NCBI RefSeq assembly: GCF_030546805.1
Contig: NZ_JAUOPC010000002.1
Location: 186,001 to 250,000, forward strand
Source of the DNA: Cyclobacterium sp. 1_MG-2023
GTDB taxonomy: Bacteria > Bacteroidota > Bacteroidia > Cytophagales > Cyclobacteriaceae
Direction of reading: 5' to 3'
Length of the DNA stretch: 64,000 nt
Of the stretch, positions 8,742-17,486 are shown piece by piece. The notes beneath the pieces are model-generated. The model did no database searches and was not told where the DNA came from. It saw only the letters and a list, made by a program, of their open reading frames with translations. The translations under genes and the position numbers were made by a program. Each line of letters opens with the position of its first letter. Position 1 is the first letter of the stretch.

Positions 8742-9440
8742 TTAGCTAACATTGAAGTAATTGTTCAACTCTTCTGTCATTAGACTTTTGTCTTCTAAGT
8801 CTCTCACAATGACGCCTTTTTCCAGAAGTACAATTCTCTCACAGATTTCGGTAACATGGTTTAAATCATGGCTTGAGATTAAAAAGGTAACCAAATTTTC
8901 TTCTTTTTCTTTTAAAATTAATTTTTTCAGCCTGATTTGGGAGCTTGGGTCAAGGTTTTCAAATGGCTCATCAAGCAAGACAGCTTCCGGCTTCCCTAAA
9001 AGTGCTGCCGCTATCCCTACCTTTTTTATGTTCCCTTTGGAAAGATCGCGTATGTACTTTTTTGATCCCAATATCTCCCCGTTAAAAAAATCAGCAAATT
9101 TGGCAAGATGCAGTTGAAGGTCTTCTTCCGAAAGCCTATATATTTTTATCAGTGCTCTGAAATATTCTTCAGGGCTAAGGTAGGAGAGGAGCATGTTTTC
9201 GTCCAGGTATGCCCCCACTTTGGTTTTCCATTGCTCGCCTTTGTTTACCTCTTCCTCATCTATACTTACAAAGCCTTCTGTGGCCCTTACAAGGTCTAGC
9301 ATAATGCGAAACAAGGTGGTTTTTCCTGCTCCGTTATTCCCTACAAGACCGATACATTGGCTCTTGGGAATGGTAAGTTCCGGAATGTTAAGGACAGTCG
9401 TGCTGCCGTATATCTTTTTTAAGTCCTTTATCTTTATCAT
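8742..9440 (-). CDS. ABC transporter ATP-binding protein
   Basis: The 232-residue nucleotide-binding subunit has Walker A GNNGAGKTT at residues 34-42, an ABC signature reading LSKGN instead of LSGGQ, Walker B AVLLDEP followed by FENLDP, and the switch His in ISSHDLNH. Its start overlaps the stop of the upstream permease gene by 4 nt (9437-9440), so the two are translationally coupled. With a permease of the DUF5687 type it forms an ABC-2-like exporter of unknown substrate in the inner membrane. The degenerate signature is common among ABC-2 exporters of this phylum and does not by itself suggest inactivity. Confidence 0.93.
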   Translation of the reverse strand: MIKIKDLKKIYGSTTVLNIPELTIPKSQCIGLVGNNGAGKTTLFRIMLDLVRATEGFVSIDEEEVNKGEQWKTKVGAYLDENMLLSYLSPEEYFRALIKIYRLSEEDLQLHLAKFADFFNGEILGSKKYIRDLSKGNIKKVGIAAALLGKPEAVLLDEPFENLDPSSQIRLKKLILKEKEENLVTFLISSHDLNHVTEICERIVLLEKGVIVRDLEDKSLMTEELNNYFNVS

Positions 9441-10924
9441 AATTCTTGACGAAATGCAGCGGAAATTTCATACTTTTTATCTACAACCACATCGGCCATT
9501 TTTGTAGATATCTTTGGGAATACCAGTAAGCCGAAAGCACCAATTATACTGAGGGCCAACAAACCAAAATAGTCCCCAAACCAATAGGCCACCGGTAAGA
9601 ATACCACATAAGGCACAGCTACCAAAGGAATGATCATTAGGAATTGGGAAAGCCCCATGCCTTCATAGTTGAATACAGAGCCTTTGTTAAGGTTCATTGG
9701 CTTGGGTTTCCAAAGTGCAAGGTAAATTACCAGGTGAATGGTAACCCCCATATTGAATAAAAACGTAGCCAAATGTATGAAAAGTACATTCCAACCAAAG
9801 TAAACATAAGGTACAGAAAGGATGAAACAGGCAAACGAGATGCCACTAAATAGCAAGTATTTTCCTCTAACCAAAGCGCGCAATCCATTTTTCTGGTGGG
9901 TATAGAAATCAAAAGTTGGTGAATTCCAGCTTAGGAATAATTGCCCGTATTGCAGCATAAAAATTCCCGTAATGAAGGTGCCTACAAAAATAAATAAATA
10001 GCTAAACCCTGTTTCTACCCGATAGGCTGGATTGGTGTAAAAAATCAATCCATATAGTAAGAAAAACAGGCAAAGCATTAGATAAGTCCTGCTTTTCTTA
10101 TGTCTGATGATAAGTTTCCATTCCAGATTTGCCATTTCTCCGGCAAGTCCGAATTTTGATAAAAAACCTAAATCCTGGTTGGCAAATTGTAAATGTTCTC
10201 CTTCTGCCAGTTCTTCCAAATAAGCATTTTGCCTGTAAAATGCAAAGCACAGGAAATAGCTTAAAATAAATACGATGGCCAATAAAACGATGGGGGCAGG
10301 GTTTTCAAGAGCAAAGGTAAAGACCGGTTCAAAGAAGCCACCCAGATCATATACACCAAAATAATTTGAACCAATGCTTATCAAGAGAGCACTGAATACC
10401 ACAAGGGTTCCAATAAGGCTGTCCTCAAACCTTTGTTTAAACCATAGGACAAACCAGTGCATGGACCAGCTGGTCAATAAAATTGCTCCTAGCCAGACCA
10501 TAGCAGGCGCAATACCATAAACTACCATGACCTCAACAAATGCAAATGGTCCAAAGATTAGCAAAGCCACAATATTAAGTGGAGACAAGAAGCTACAGAC
10601 CAATAAAGAATGTATGATCCCGGATTTGGGAATCGGTAAATGCAAATAATTTTCCAGGTTGATTACCGGTAGTTGTTGAATGAAATACCGGTAAATTAGC
10701 TCTAATAAAAAGAAATAAAGCAGGTTGCTGTTGATGAAAATAATTGCGTCAGGCTTTTCTAAAACATCTGTGACCAGCCTATTCATGAATAGCCCAAATA
10801 AAAACAAATAGCCCAATAATAAAACACCTAAGAAAAGCATCAATATGCCAATGGCCAAACTTCTTGCAAAAGAAGTTCCTCTTATTCTTTTAAGTACTTC
10901 AAGTTTTATCAAGGTTTTCACCAT
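9437..10924 (-). CDS. ABC exporter permease, DUF5687 family
   Basis: The 495-residue protein has about ten to twelve hydrophobic segments, in two blocks separated by a hydrophilic region near 235-275. The N-terminus (MVKTLIKLEVLKRIRGTSFA) and the later LEWKLIIRHKKSRTYL repeat each have the look of the cytoplasmic coupling region before a membrane block. This layout fits the DUF5687 permeases found next to an ABC ATPase in Bacteroidota. It is first in a two-gene operon with the ATPase. Substrate is unknown. Confidence 0.82.
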   Translation of the reverse strand: MVKTLIKLEVLKRIRGTSFARSLAIGILMLFLGVLLLGYLFLFGLFMNRLVTDVLEKPDAIIFINSNLLYFFLLELIYRYFIQQLPVINLENYLHLPIPKSGIIHSLLVCSFLSPLNIVALLIFGPFAFVEVMVVYGIAPAMVWLGAILLTSWSMHWFVLWFKQRFEDSLIGTLVVFSALLISIGSNYFGVYDLGGFFEPVFTFALENPAPIVLLAIVFILSYFLCFAFYRQNAYLEELAEGEHLQFANQDLGFLSKFGLAGEMANLEWKLIIRHKKSRTYLMLCLFFLLYGLIFYTNPAYRVETGFSYLFIFVGTFITGIFMLQYGQLFLSWNSPTFDFYTHQKNGLRALVRGKYLLFSGISFACFILSVPYVYFGWNVLFIHLATFLFNMGVTIHLVIYLALWKPKPMNLNKGSVFNYEGMGLSQFLMIIPLVAVPYVVFLPVAYWFGDYFGLLALSIIGAFGLLVFPKISTKMADVVVDKKYEISAAFRQEL

Positions 10925-11046
10925 ATTGACTGTTGGGTTATTTGGGTTTCTGTAGGTTAGAATTTCTAAAATATGAAAAAAATCCCAAATGCAGTTAAAT
11001 ATTCCAGTTTACTGGTTTATATTTCAATTTAAGTTGTAAAGTGAAA

Positions 11047-11907
11047 ATGGACTCAGAATTATTTATAAGGGAAATGCAGCTGAAAGACCTTGAAGCTGCT
11101 ATGCGTTTAAAGACTGTAGAGGGTTGGAACCAAACAGAAGCAGATTGGCAATTGATTTTAGCGGATAACCCTAATTTATGTCTCGTCGTATTGGCAGAAG
11201 ATGAGGTTGTGGGTACTGTTTGTGCTTATAGTTACCAAGGTAAACTGGCCTGGATAGGCATGATGCTGGTAGATAGAAATTACAGAAGGAGGGGCATCAG
11301 TAAAAGGTTGATGCGAGAGGTGATACAGCGACTTGGAGACAAGCAAACCATTAAACTGGATGCAACCCCGGCCGGCCAAAAAGTATACGAACAGTTGGGT
11401 TTTGTGAAGGAGTACTCCCTTTTCAGGTGGGTTCGCTCCAAAGAAGCTATATCGCTAATTGAAAGGGAGGCTGAGGAGGTTCCAAGAGTTGCCCCGGAAG
11501 ATTTTCCTGAGATTATCTCCTATGATCACCAAGTTTTTGGTACTGATAGGGCCAAGCTTTTGCGTCATTTGTTTAAGAGGCTCCCCAATGGAGCCTTTCT
11601 GCTAAAAGAAGGGGGTGAAATTGTAGGCTATATCTTTTGTAGGTTGGGAAGTAAATTTTTACAGCTAGGTCCTATGATAGCCTCAACTGATATTGCGGCA
11701 AAAGCACTTATTGCACGGGTATTGGAAGGTTTTGAAGGCCATGACTTGGTTTTGGACTTGGGAGTGCATCATGCTAATTTATATCCTTGGCTGGAAAGCT
11801 ACGGTTTTGCCAAGCAAAGAGAGTTGATCAGGATGTACATCCCACCCAATAAGGTAAAGGAAGAATTAGCTAATTATTATTTGATAACCGGGCCTGAACT
11901 TGGCTGA
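11047..11907 (+). CDS. Tandem GNAT-family N-acetyltransferase
   Basis: The protein of about 286 residues has two GNAT folds. The first (residues ~1-130) carries the acetyl-CoA loop in MMLVDRNYRRRGISKRLMREV, with the typical R/Q-x-x-G-x-G/S pattern as RRRGIS. The second half (residues ~150-280) is a degenerate GNAT domain (GEIVGYIFCRLGSKFLQLGP). Such proteins acetylate small amines or protein N-termini using acetyl-CoA; the acceptor is unknown. An in-frame GTG lies at 11041, six bases upstream of the chosen ATG. It is divergent from the ABC permease gene across about 120 nt. Confidence 0.85.
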   Translation: MDSELFIREMQLKDLEAAMRLKTVEGWNQTEADWQLILADNPNLCLVVLAEDEVVGTVCAYSYQGKLAWIGMMLVDRNYRRRGISKRLMREVIQRLGDKQTIKLDATPAGQKVYEQLGFVKEYSLFRWVRSKEAISLIEREAEEVPRVAPEDFPEIISYDHQVFGTDRAKLLRHLFKRLPNGAFLLKEGGEIVGYIFCRLGSKFLQLGPMIASTDIAAKALIARVLEGFEGHDLVLDLGVHHANLYPWLESYGFAKQRELIRMYIPPNKVKEELANYYLITGPELG

Positions 11908-12087
11908 TTATGGGTGTCGGGCAAAAGGATTTGAATAAATTCATGGATTGCTTGGGCAGGGAAATTGAATTGTTATTAGAAAATGAAAATATTTAAATGC
12001 TCAAGTTTCCAGCAGGTTAGGGAAATTGAAGTGGTAAAAAGGATGAACTGTGAGTTTTAAGTTCGATTAATTTTATAAATTGCGGTG

Positions 12088-13233
12088 ATGGAAAATTTTG
12101 TTGTTTCTGCCAGAAAATACAGACCCTCGGACTTTAAAAGTGTGGTGGGGCAAAGCCATATTACCACTACGCTCAAAAACGCCATAAAAAATGAGCATTT
12201 GGCGCAAGCTTTTTTGTTTTGTGGGCCTAGAGGGGTGGGTAAGACTACTTGTGCCAGAATTTTGGCCAAGACCATAAATTGTGAAAATAGAAAAGACAAT
12301 GGGGAAGCTTGCAATGAATGCAGTTCTTGTGAAGCTTTCAACTCCAATAGCTCTTTTAATGTTCATGAATTGGATGCAGCATCGAATAATTCCGTCGATG
12401 ATATGCGAAATTTGGTGGACCAAGTAAGGTATGTTCCTCAAAAAGGAAAATACAAGGTATATATTATTGATGAGGTTCACATGCTTACCACCCAAGCTTT
12501 CAATGCTTTTTTGAAGACTTTGGAAGAACCCCCCAAACACGCAATTTTTATTCTTGCGACCACTGAGAAGCATAAAATTATTCCTACTATTCTTTCTCGT
12601 TGTCAGATATTTGACTTCAATAGGATTCAGATTCAGGACATTAGCCAGCATTTAGAATACATTTCAAAAGAAGAGGGAGTAGATTATGAAACCGAAGCAC
12701 TGAGGCTGATCGCTACCAAGGCAGATGGAGCCCTTCGGGATGCCCTTTCTATCTATGATTTGATTGTTACTTTCTCCGCAGGAAAAAAAGTCACCTATCA
12801 GGAGACAATTGACAATCTACATGTGCTGGATTATGATTATTATTTTAAAGTTACTGATGCGCTGTTGGAAGAAAGCATCTCCAAAGCCTTGCTGATATTT
12901 GATGAAATTCTTAAAAAGGGTTTTGATGGGCATAATTTCCTTGTAGGCTTAAGTGAACATCTTAGGGAACTGATGGTCTGTAAAGATCCTGATACGGCCA
13001 TTTTGCTTCAAGTGTCTGAAACCGCCAAAGCACGGTATGTGGAACAATCAGCAAATAGTCCTTTGTCTTTTTTATTGTCAGGATTAAGCATTTGCAATCA
13101 AGCAGACTTGTCTTATAAAGCCAGTAAAAACCAGAGATTACATGTGGAATTGGTTTTGATGAAACTGGCTAAGTTGCCCCATGCCATCTCTCTTGCGGCA
13201 GTTTCTGACCAAGAGGCAAAAAAAAAAGCCTAG
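12088..13233 (+). CDS. dnaX: DNA polymerase III gamma subunit (frame 0 product of dnaX)
   Basis: The 381-residue frame-0 product is the ATPase part of the clamp loader. Walker A GPRGVGKTT sits near residues 46-54, a zinc module has Cys residues near 65, 75, 78 and 81, Walker B reads IIDEVHML, and an SRC arginine-finger motif occurs in LSRCQIFDF. Reading ends at a TAG (13231-13233) immediately after ten consecutive A residues (13218-13227). The -1 frame is open through this site and continues to 13811, so the short product corresponds to gamma and the shifted product to tau. The ATG at 12088 follows a GTG at 12085. The clamp loader opens and loads the beta clamp at the replication fork. Confidence 0.93.
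   Translation: MENFVVSARKYRPSDFKSVVGQSHITTTLKNAIKNEHLAQAFLFCGPRGVGKTTCARILAKTINCENRKDNGEACNECSSCEAFNSNSSFNVHELDAASNNSVDDMRNLVDQVRYVPQKGKYKVYIIDEVHMLTTQAFNAFLKTLEEPPKHAIFILATTEKHKIIPTILSRCQIFDFNRIQIQDISQHLEYISKEEGVDYETEALRLIATKADGALRDALSIYDLIVTFSAGKKVTYQETIDNLHVLDYDYYFKVTDALLEESISKALLIFDEILKKGFDGHNFLVGLSEHLRELMVCKDPDTAILLQVSETAKARYVEQSANSPLSFLLSGLSICNQADLSYKASKNQRLHVELVLMKLAKLPHAISLAAVSDQEAKKKA
13218..13227 (+). promoter_or_regulatory. A10 slippage/frameshift site in dnaX
   Basis: Ten A residues read GCA AAA AAA AAA GCC TAG in frame 0. A -1 ribosomal shift, or insertion of one extra A by RNA polymerase slippage, bypasses the TAG and enters an open frame that runs 580 nt further. Homopolymeric A tracts at this place in dnaX are known to make gamma and tau in Thermus (transcriptional slippage) and E. 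coli (ribosomal shift at A AAA AAG). An AAGAGG lies immediately upstream; only a weak 5-bp downstream stem (agcct/aggct, 13227-13262) was seen. Confidence 0.75.
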
Positions 13234-13811
13234 CAAATGAGTCTGAAGTAAAAGAGGAGGCTACCGGAAATCCTAAAGCCTCAACCCAACCTGCCCCGGC
13301 CCAAGTCATCAAAAAGACGATTGCCATTCCTTCAAACCTGAAAGCAGTTAAAAACCAGGTTAAGGCGAAGCCTGCAGAGAAATTGGCCGAACAGGAAAGC
13401 ACCAAAGAGGCAGCTCCTGTACTAGACGATAGTCTACCCAGACAGCCTGTCAATCAGGATACAGTTAAAAATGTTTTTGCCGAAGTGTTGGATGAGTTTA
13501 GAGAAGACCATAAAAATATGGAAATGGCTTTGCTTAATCAACCTTTTGAGGTCAGAGGTCAGGAAGTTGTCTTTATGCTAAGCAGTGGTCTGCATGAAGA
13601 TTTATTCCCTAAACTGAAGCCTGAACTTACCGGGATTCTAAGAAGAAAATTGAGGCATCCGGATGTGGAGGTGACATTTGAGATCACCGAACATGAAAAA
13701 GATCCATTAAAAAACCTGTATACTGCGGGAGAGAAGTTTACTTATCTGATGGAAAAATCCCCGGCGCTGAAGGAGTTGAAAAAACGTTTTGGTTTACAAG
13801 CGGATTTTTGA
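13228..13811 (+). CDS. dnaX: tau-specific C-terminal region of dnaX (-1 frame)
   Basis: The -1 frame is open from the A10 tract without a stop to the TGA at 13809-13811. It encodes roughly 193 residues: a linker rich in Ala, Lys, Pro and Glu (to about 13440), then a folded segment with NQPFEVRGQEVVFMLSSGLH and LRRKLRHPDVEVTFEI, typical of the C-terminal domain of Bacteroidota DnaX. In tau this region binds polymerase and helicase. Fused to the upstream frame it gives a product of about 574 residues. An internal ATG is not well placed to start a separate protein (first Met deep in the domain), supporting expression only by frameshift. Confidence 0.85.
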
Positions 13812-14196
13812 AACGTAAGTATGGCTTTTCTCATCCTTATGTCAATTGCTCTTAACCTTATCACGGAAGGATGAATGATGGTGAAAACTTCAATTCAATT
13901 TAAATTGTATTTAAAAAAACGGCGATGTCGTCACTACGAATCCTTTTTTAGCATGCTGAGGTAGGAATGGATGAAGCAGTCTAGCATGGTTGAGGGTCCC
14001 CATGGATTCCTTTTTCAAATGACCCCTAAGCCTCGGGCTGAGGGTTTTACACAAATTTAGGTCGAACTCAGGTTAGAAGTAAAAAGATTGGAAATATCTT
14101 AAATCAGGCTTGCTTCATGTAAGAATAAAAGCGGAGAAGAAAGGATCTCAATGTTATGAAATCTTCAATTAAAACCTTTGAGATAAGTTTTTGGGT
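13812..14196. other. Intergenic stretch between convergent dnaX and DUF3078 gene
   Basis: No gene is recognised in these 385 nt. An 8-bp inverted repeat (tcatcctt 13831-13838, aaggatga 13867-13874) lies just past dnaX and could mark its transcript end. The segment around 13920-14020 (gtcgtcactacgaatcc..., gaagcagtct) looks like a decayed interspersed repeat, but I found no second copy in the window. Confidence 0.4.
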
Positions 14197-15189
14197 TTAA
14201 AAATCTAAACCAATGCCAAAGTTAATGAGATTTTGGAGCTGTATGGCCCGAGTGGCAGGCCCCTCCTCTTGGGGGACATATACACTCTCATCGTAGATCA
14301 TGATGGTAGCTATTCTGGTGGTGATGTATTTATTCACCTTCAAGCTAATGACAGAGTTAAAATTGACTACGGTATTGCCCAGTTTCTCATAGTTGGTAAA
14401 GAGGTTTAGGTCCATCTTCCAGCTGATGTTTTCCATGACTTTAAAATCGGCTGTGGTATTCAGAGATATACCTGCCTCGGGTTTGACCTTCTCTCCGGGC
14501 ACAACTCCAAATGCTCCTGCCGTACTGAGAGAGTCATCCAATACTATGGTAAACCTCCCTGTAAATGGTGATAAAATGGAAGAGAATTTGGCTCCGTTTT
14601 TTGAAGTAGTTTGGTAGTTTAGACCTGTTGAGGATTGAACATAACCCGGACTCAGAAAATCCGAAAGCCGACTTCTACTATCTTCTTCCGCCCCTGATTC
14701 ACGATAATAATTATACCCTTTTAATAATTGTGTTCTAGCATCAATCTGAGTAGATAGGTATATTGTTTTACTAAGTTGTCTGCCGTATTTACTGATAAAA
14801 ATAAAGTTGTCGTTCGATTTCCGTGTGGCATAAGATCTTCCTGTCTGTCTGTTCACACCAAAATTTACTGTTAGGTTTGTTTCCCAGATTATGTTTTCCT
14901 TTTTATAATTGGCGAAAATTTGGAGTCCTGTATTCAAGGCAAAAGAACTGGCTCCACCGGCAGCCCAATTGCTTAAGCTTACTTGTTGCAAACTTAAATT
15001 AAAGTTACCTCCTCTTTTCCAATATATGGGTTCTTCTTCTGTGGTGAAAATCAGAGAGTCTCCCAACATGATCAATGTATCACCACCTATGATTACCGTG
15101 TCCGCCTTAGAGAGGGCGTCCTGCGCCGAAACAGTGCTGATTTTGGCTGCAAATAGTAAGAATAGAACGAATACAAATTTAATGTTCAT
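14197..15189 (-). CDS. DUF3078 outer-membrane-associated protein
   Basis: The 330-residue protein has a signal peptide ending near VSAQ (residue 23) and the DUF3078 hallmark LSNWAAGGASS near residues 72-82. Alternating hydrophobic strands with aromatic belts (FALNTGLQIFANYKKENIIWETNLTV...) and a C-terminal Phe (GIGLDF) indicate a beta-barrel in the outer membrane. DUF3078 proteins are abundant in Bacteroidota and have no proven function. The gene stands alone, convergent with dnaX. A TATATTTG box sits about 20-30 nt upstream on the minus strand. Confidence 0.87.
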   Translation of the reverse strand: MNIKFVFVLFLLFAAKISTVSAQDALSKADTVIIGGDTLIMLGDSLIFTTEEEPIYWKRGGNFNLSLQQVSLSNWAAGGASSFALNTGLQIFANYKKENIIWETNLTVNFGVNRQTGRSYATRKSNDNFIFISKYGRQLSKTIYLSTQIDARTQLLKGYNYYRESGAEEDSRSRLSDFLSPGYVQSSTGLNYQTTSKNGAKFSSILSPFTGRFTIVLDDSLSTAGAFGVVPGEKVKPEAGISLNTTADFKVMENISWKMDLNLFTNYEKLGNTVVNFNSVISLKVNKYITTRIATIMIYDESVYVPQEEGPATRAIQLQNLINFGIGLDF

Positions 15190-15209
15190 GATTAATAGAC
15201 AGTGAAATG

Positions 15210-15217
15210 CAAATATA
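15210..15217 (-). promoter_or_regulatory. TAnnTTTG -7 box upstream of the DUF3078 gene
   Basis: The minus strand reads TATATTTG, an exact match to the Bacteroidota -7 consensus, 21-28 nt before the ATG at 15189. No clear -33 TTTG was found at standard distance. Confidence 0.4.
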
Positions 15218-15233
15218 CAGTCAAAAATTTTAT

Positions 15234-16832
15234 TTATTTTCTGATTTCCAGTTTTTGTCCCACTGAAAGGAGATTATCTTCACCAATATTATTCCAACGC
15301 CTTAATTCTTCTACTTTAACAGCAAAAGCCCTTGAAATAGAGTAGAGGGTATCTCCCGGTTTTACCTGATATTCCTGATAAGTCTCTTTTGTTTCTTTGG
15401 GGGCTTGCGGAGCCGTAGGCACAGGATCTTTTTTTGAAGGGCTTACCTCTACCTTTGGTTGAGCTTGTTGAGGACTTGGTTGCCTTCTCTGTTCTATCTT
15501 GGGCTCAGCAGCTTGGATAGGTGCAGGACTCAGTTTCACGCGCTTTATACTTTCGTCTTTTTTATAGTATTTTCTTAAGCGCAATACCATTCCCGGCAAA
15601 AGCTGCTCATCTTTATAAATCCTATTTTTGGCCATTAATGAATGCATTCTGATTCCATACCGTTGAGAGATTTCCCAAAGGGTTTCTCCCGGCTGAACCA
15701 CATGTTCCGGTGTCTTGGCTTTACTTTTTTTGTTTTTAGTATAATAATAGGCTCCCGGTTGAATGGGATCTGACGCTTTTAAATCATTGACCCTCCTTAA
15801 CTTCCCTTCACTTATGCCAGCCTGAATCGCCAGTTGACTTTGGCTATTGGCAATGGCAATAATACCTTTAATTCCATTGATTTTTATTTGATTGGCCTGA
15901 TTGGCATTGCCTAGGTTTCCTGTGATTTTTGGGAAACCGGAAGCATTGGCCCTGCTTGCAAGCAACCCTGCATTATTTGTAGAAGGCGGATTATTGGTGA
16001 GCAATGGCCTTTCGGGAACAATGCCGTTTAATATATAAGTAATGGTATAGGTTTTGTCATCGGGTATTTTTCCTCTCAAACACCATTTGTTATATTCCTT
16101 TAAATGACTTTCACTTACACCCAAGGTTTTTGCTACAGTTTTAAGGTTGGTAGGCCCTTTGACAGGATATTCATGTAGATAATTTCCATTGCTGACCATT
16201 TTCCCAAGCTGGCCTTGGTAAGCGATTTTATGTGCCAAAAACTTTTTGAGGTACCAATAGGTGCCACGGCTTATGTCCATGTTTCGGTGACCTTTGTACT
16301 TGTCTTTATAGTAGCGCCTAGCCCCTCCTAAACCCATTTGGTAGGACACCAAGGTGGTGGCCCAGTTGTCCAGGTACTTCTGGTGCTTTTTTAAATACCT
16401 GGCAGCACCTCTGGTAGCCGAAACAATACTTTTTCTTTCATCCACCTCATTGTCCACTCTTAAAAAAACTTCTTCAGCGGTACCTTTTTTAAATTGCCAA
16501 AAACCAACAGCATTAGAAGTGGAGACCGCATCCGAAATCAGGCTGCTTTCCTGGATTACGAGAAATTTAAAATCTTCAGGAACGCCTTCTTCCCGAAGGA
16601 CCCTTTCGACGATGGGTAGATAGAGGTTAACACGATCCAGCTTTACTTGAAAATGAGAGGCACTTCTGTATTGTGCATCTACATCTGCTTGGATATCCTT
16701 TCTGGCAGCATCATTTAGCTTTAAGGTTAAGCCTGCAAACTCAATGATTCGGGGAACCTGTGGTGCCTGCCCAAATACCGGTGCATTTAGATGGATAAAA
16801 AATATTAAAAAGGCAATTACTGTTTTTTTCAT
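15234..16832 (-). CDS. Membrane-bound lytic murein transglycosylase (MltD-like) with LysM domains
   Basis: The protein of about 532 residues starts with a signal peptide (MKKTVIAFLIFFIHLNAPVFG). The SLT goose-lysozyme-like domain contains FKFLVIQESSLISDAVSTS, whose Glu is the expected catalytic acid, and GFWQFKKGTA, followed by LVSYQMGLGGARRY. Two LysM modules lie near the C-terminus: VVQPGETLWEISQRYGI and YQVKPGDTLYSISRAFAV, the latter ending the protein. A Gln/Pro-rich linker separates them. Such enzymes cleave the glycan strand of peptidoglycan to 1,6-anhydromuropeptides. An upstream in-frame start at 16874 would overlap the O-methyltransferase gene and spoil the signal peptide, so the ATG at 16832 is preferred. 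It is third in an operon with M16 protease and O-methyltransferase. Confidence 0.9.
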   Translation of the reverse strand: MKKTVIAFLIFFIHLNAPVFGQAPQVPRIIEFAGLTLKLNDAARKDIQADVDAQYRSASHFQVKLDRVNLYLPIVERVLREEGVPEDFKFLVIQESSLISDAVSTSNAVGFWQFKKGTAEEVFLRVDNEVDERKSIVSATRGAARYLKKHQKYLDNWATTLVSYQMGLGGARRYYKDKYKGHRNMDISRGTYWYLKKFLAHKIAYQGQLGKMVSNGNYLHEYPVKGPTNLKTVAKTLGVSESHLKEYNKWCLRGKIPDDKTYTITYILNGIVPERPLLTNNPPSTNNAGLLASRANASGFPKITGNLGNANQANQIKINGIKGIIAIANSQSQLAIQAGISEGKLRRVNDLKASDPIQPGAYYYTKNKKSKAKTPEHVVQPGETLWEISQRYGIRMHSLMAKNRIYKDEQLLPGMVLRLRKYYKKDESIKRVKLSPAPIQAAEPKIEQRRQPSPQQAQPKVEVSPSKKDPVPTAPQAPKETKETYQEYQVKPGDTLYSISRAFAVKVEELRRWNNIGEDNLLSVGQKLEIRK

Positions 16833-16845
16833 TCTTTGATTCCGG

Positions 16846-17481
16846 TTAAAGCTTCCGGGCAAGCATGATGCCATCCCTTATCGGTAAAATTACATTTTCA
16901 ACTCTCGGGTCATTGTTTACTTTCTCATTGTAAGCCAAAATCGCGGCTGTGTTTTTATCCAATTTTTTGCGGTTCTTCTCCAAGACCTTCCCGGACCATA
17001 AAATATTGTCTGCCAAAATCAATCCTCCGGGCCTCATTTTGTCGACCACCAAATCAAAGTAGTTGACATAGTTGCGCTTGTCAGCATCAATAAACACAAA
17101 GTCCAAAGGCTTCTTTAAGGTTGGGATCACTTCAAGGGCATTGCCTATTCTATAATCAATTTTTTTATCAAGGCCTGATTGCTTGAAAAAACCACGTACC
17201 ATTTCTTCCAATTCCTCGTTGACATCAATTGTTGTCAGTTTACCTTCGGGAGCTAGCCCTCTGGCGAGAAAAATGGATGCATACCCTGTAAACGTACCAA
17301 TTTCCAAAACATTTATACCGCTTGTCATTTTTACAAACATTTCCAGCATTTTTCCCTGCAGGTGGCCGGACAGCATCCGAGGTTTCAAAACCTTTAAATG
17401 CGTTTGTCTTTTGATCAACCGAAGTAGTTTGTCTTCACTTCCACTGTGGTCTTCACAATATTTTAATAGTTCTTCGTCCAT
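16846..17481 (-). CDS. SAM-dependent O-methyltransferase
   Basis: The 211-residue protein matches the caffeoyl-CoA/catechol O-methyltransferase-like family. The SAM-binding motif I reads VLEIGTFTGYAS, motif II includes LTTIDVNEE, DFVFIDADKRNYVNYF is the metal-site acidic motif, and GGLILADNILWSGKV carries the second D-N pair. It transfers a methyl group from SAM to a hydroxyl of an unidentified small substrate in the cytosol. It follows the M16 protease gene by 5 nt and precedes the transglycosylase by 13 nt. Confidence 0.93.
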   Translation of the reverse strand: MDEELLKYCEDHSGSEDKLLRLIKRQTHLKVLKPRMLSGHLQGKMLEMFVKMTSGINVLEIGTFTGYASIFLARGLAPEGKLTTIDVNEELEEMVRGFFKQSGLDKKIDYRIGNALEVIPTLKKPLDFVFIDADKRNYVNYFDLVVDKMRPGGLILADNILWSGKVLEKNRKKLDKNTAAILAYNEKVNNDPRVENVILPIRDGIMLARKL

Positions 17482-17486
17482 CGTGA

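Noticed and set aside
12073-12651. Long minus-strand frame antisense to dnaX
   Set aside because: Fully antisense to the conserved ATPase domain of dnaX; codon pattern follows that of dnaX.
13231-13811. dnaX as a broken pseudogene
   Set aside because: Both halves keep conserved domains and the break is exactly at an A10 tract, which fits programmed frameshift or slippage better; a sequencing error cannot be excluded.
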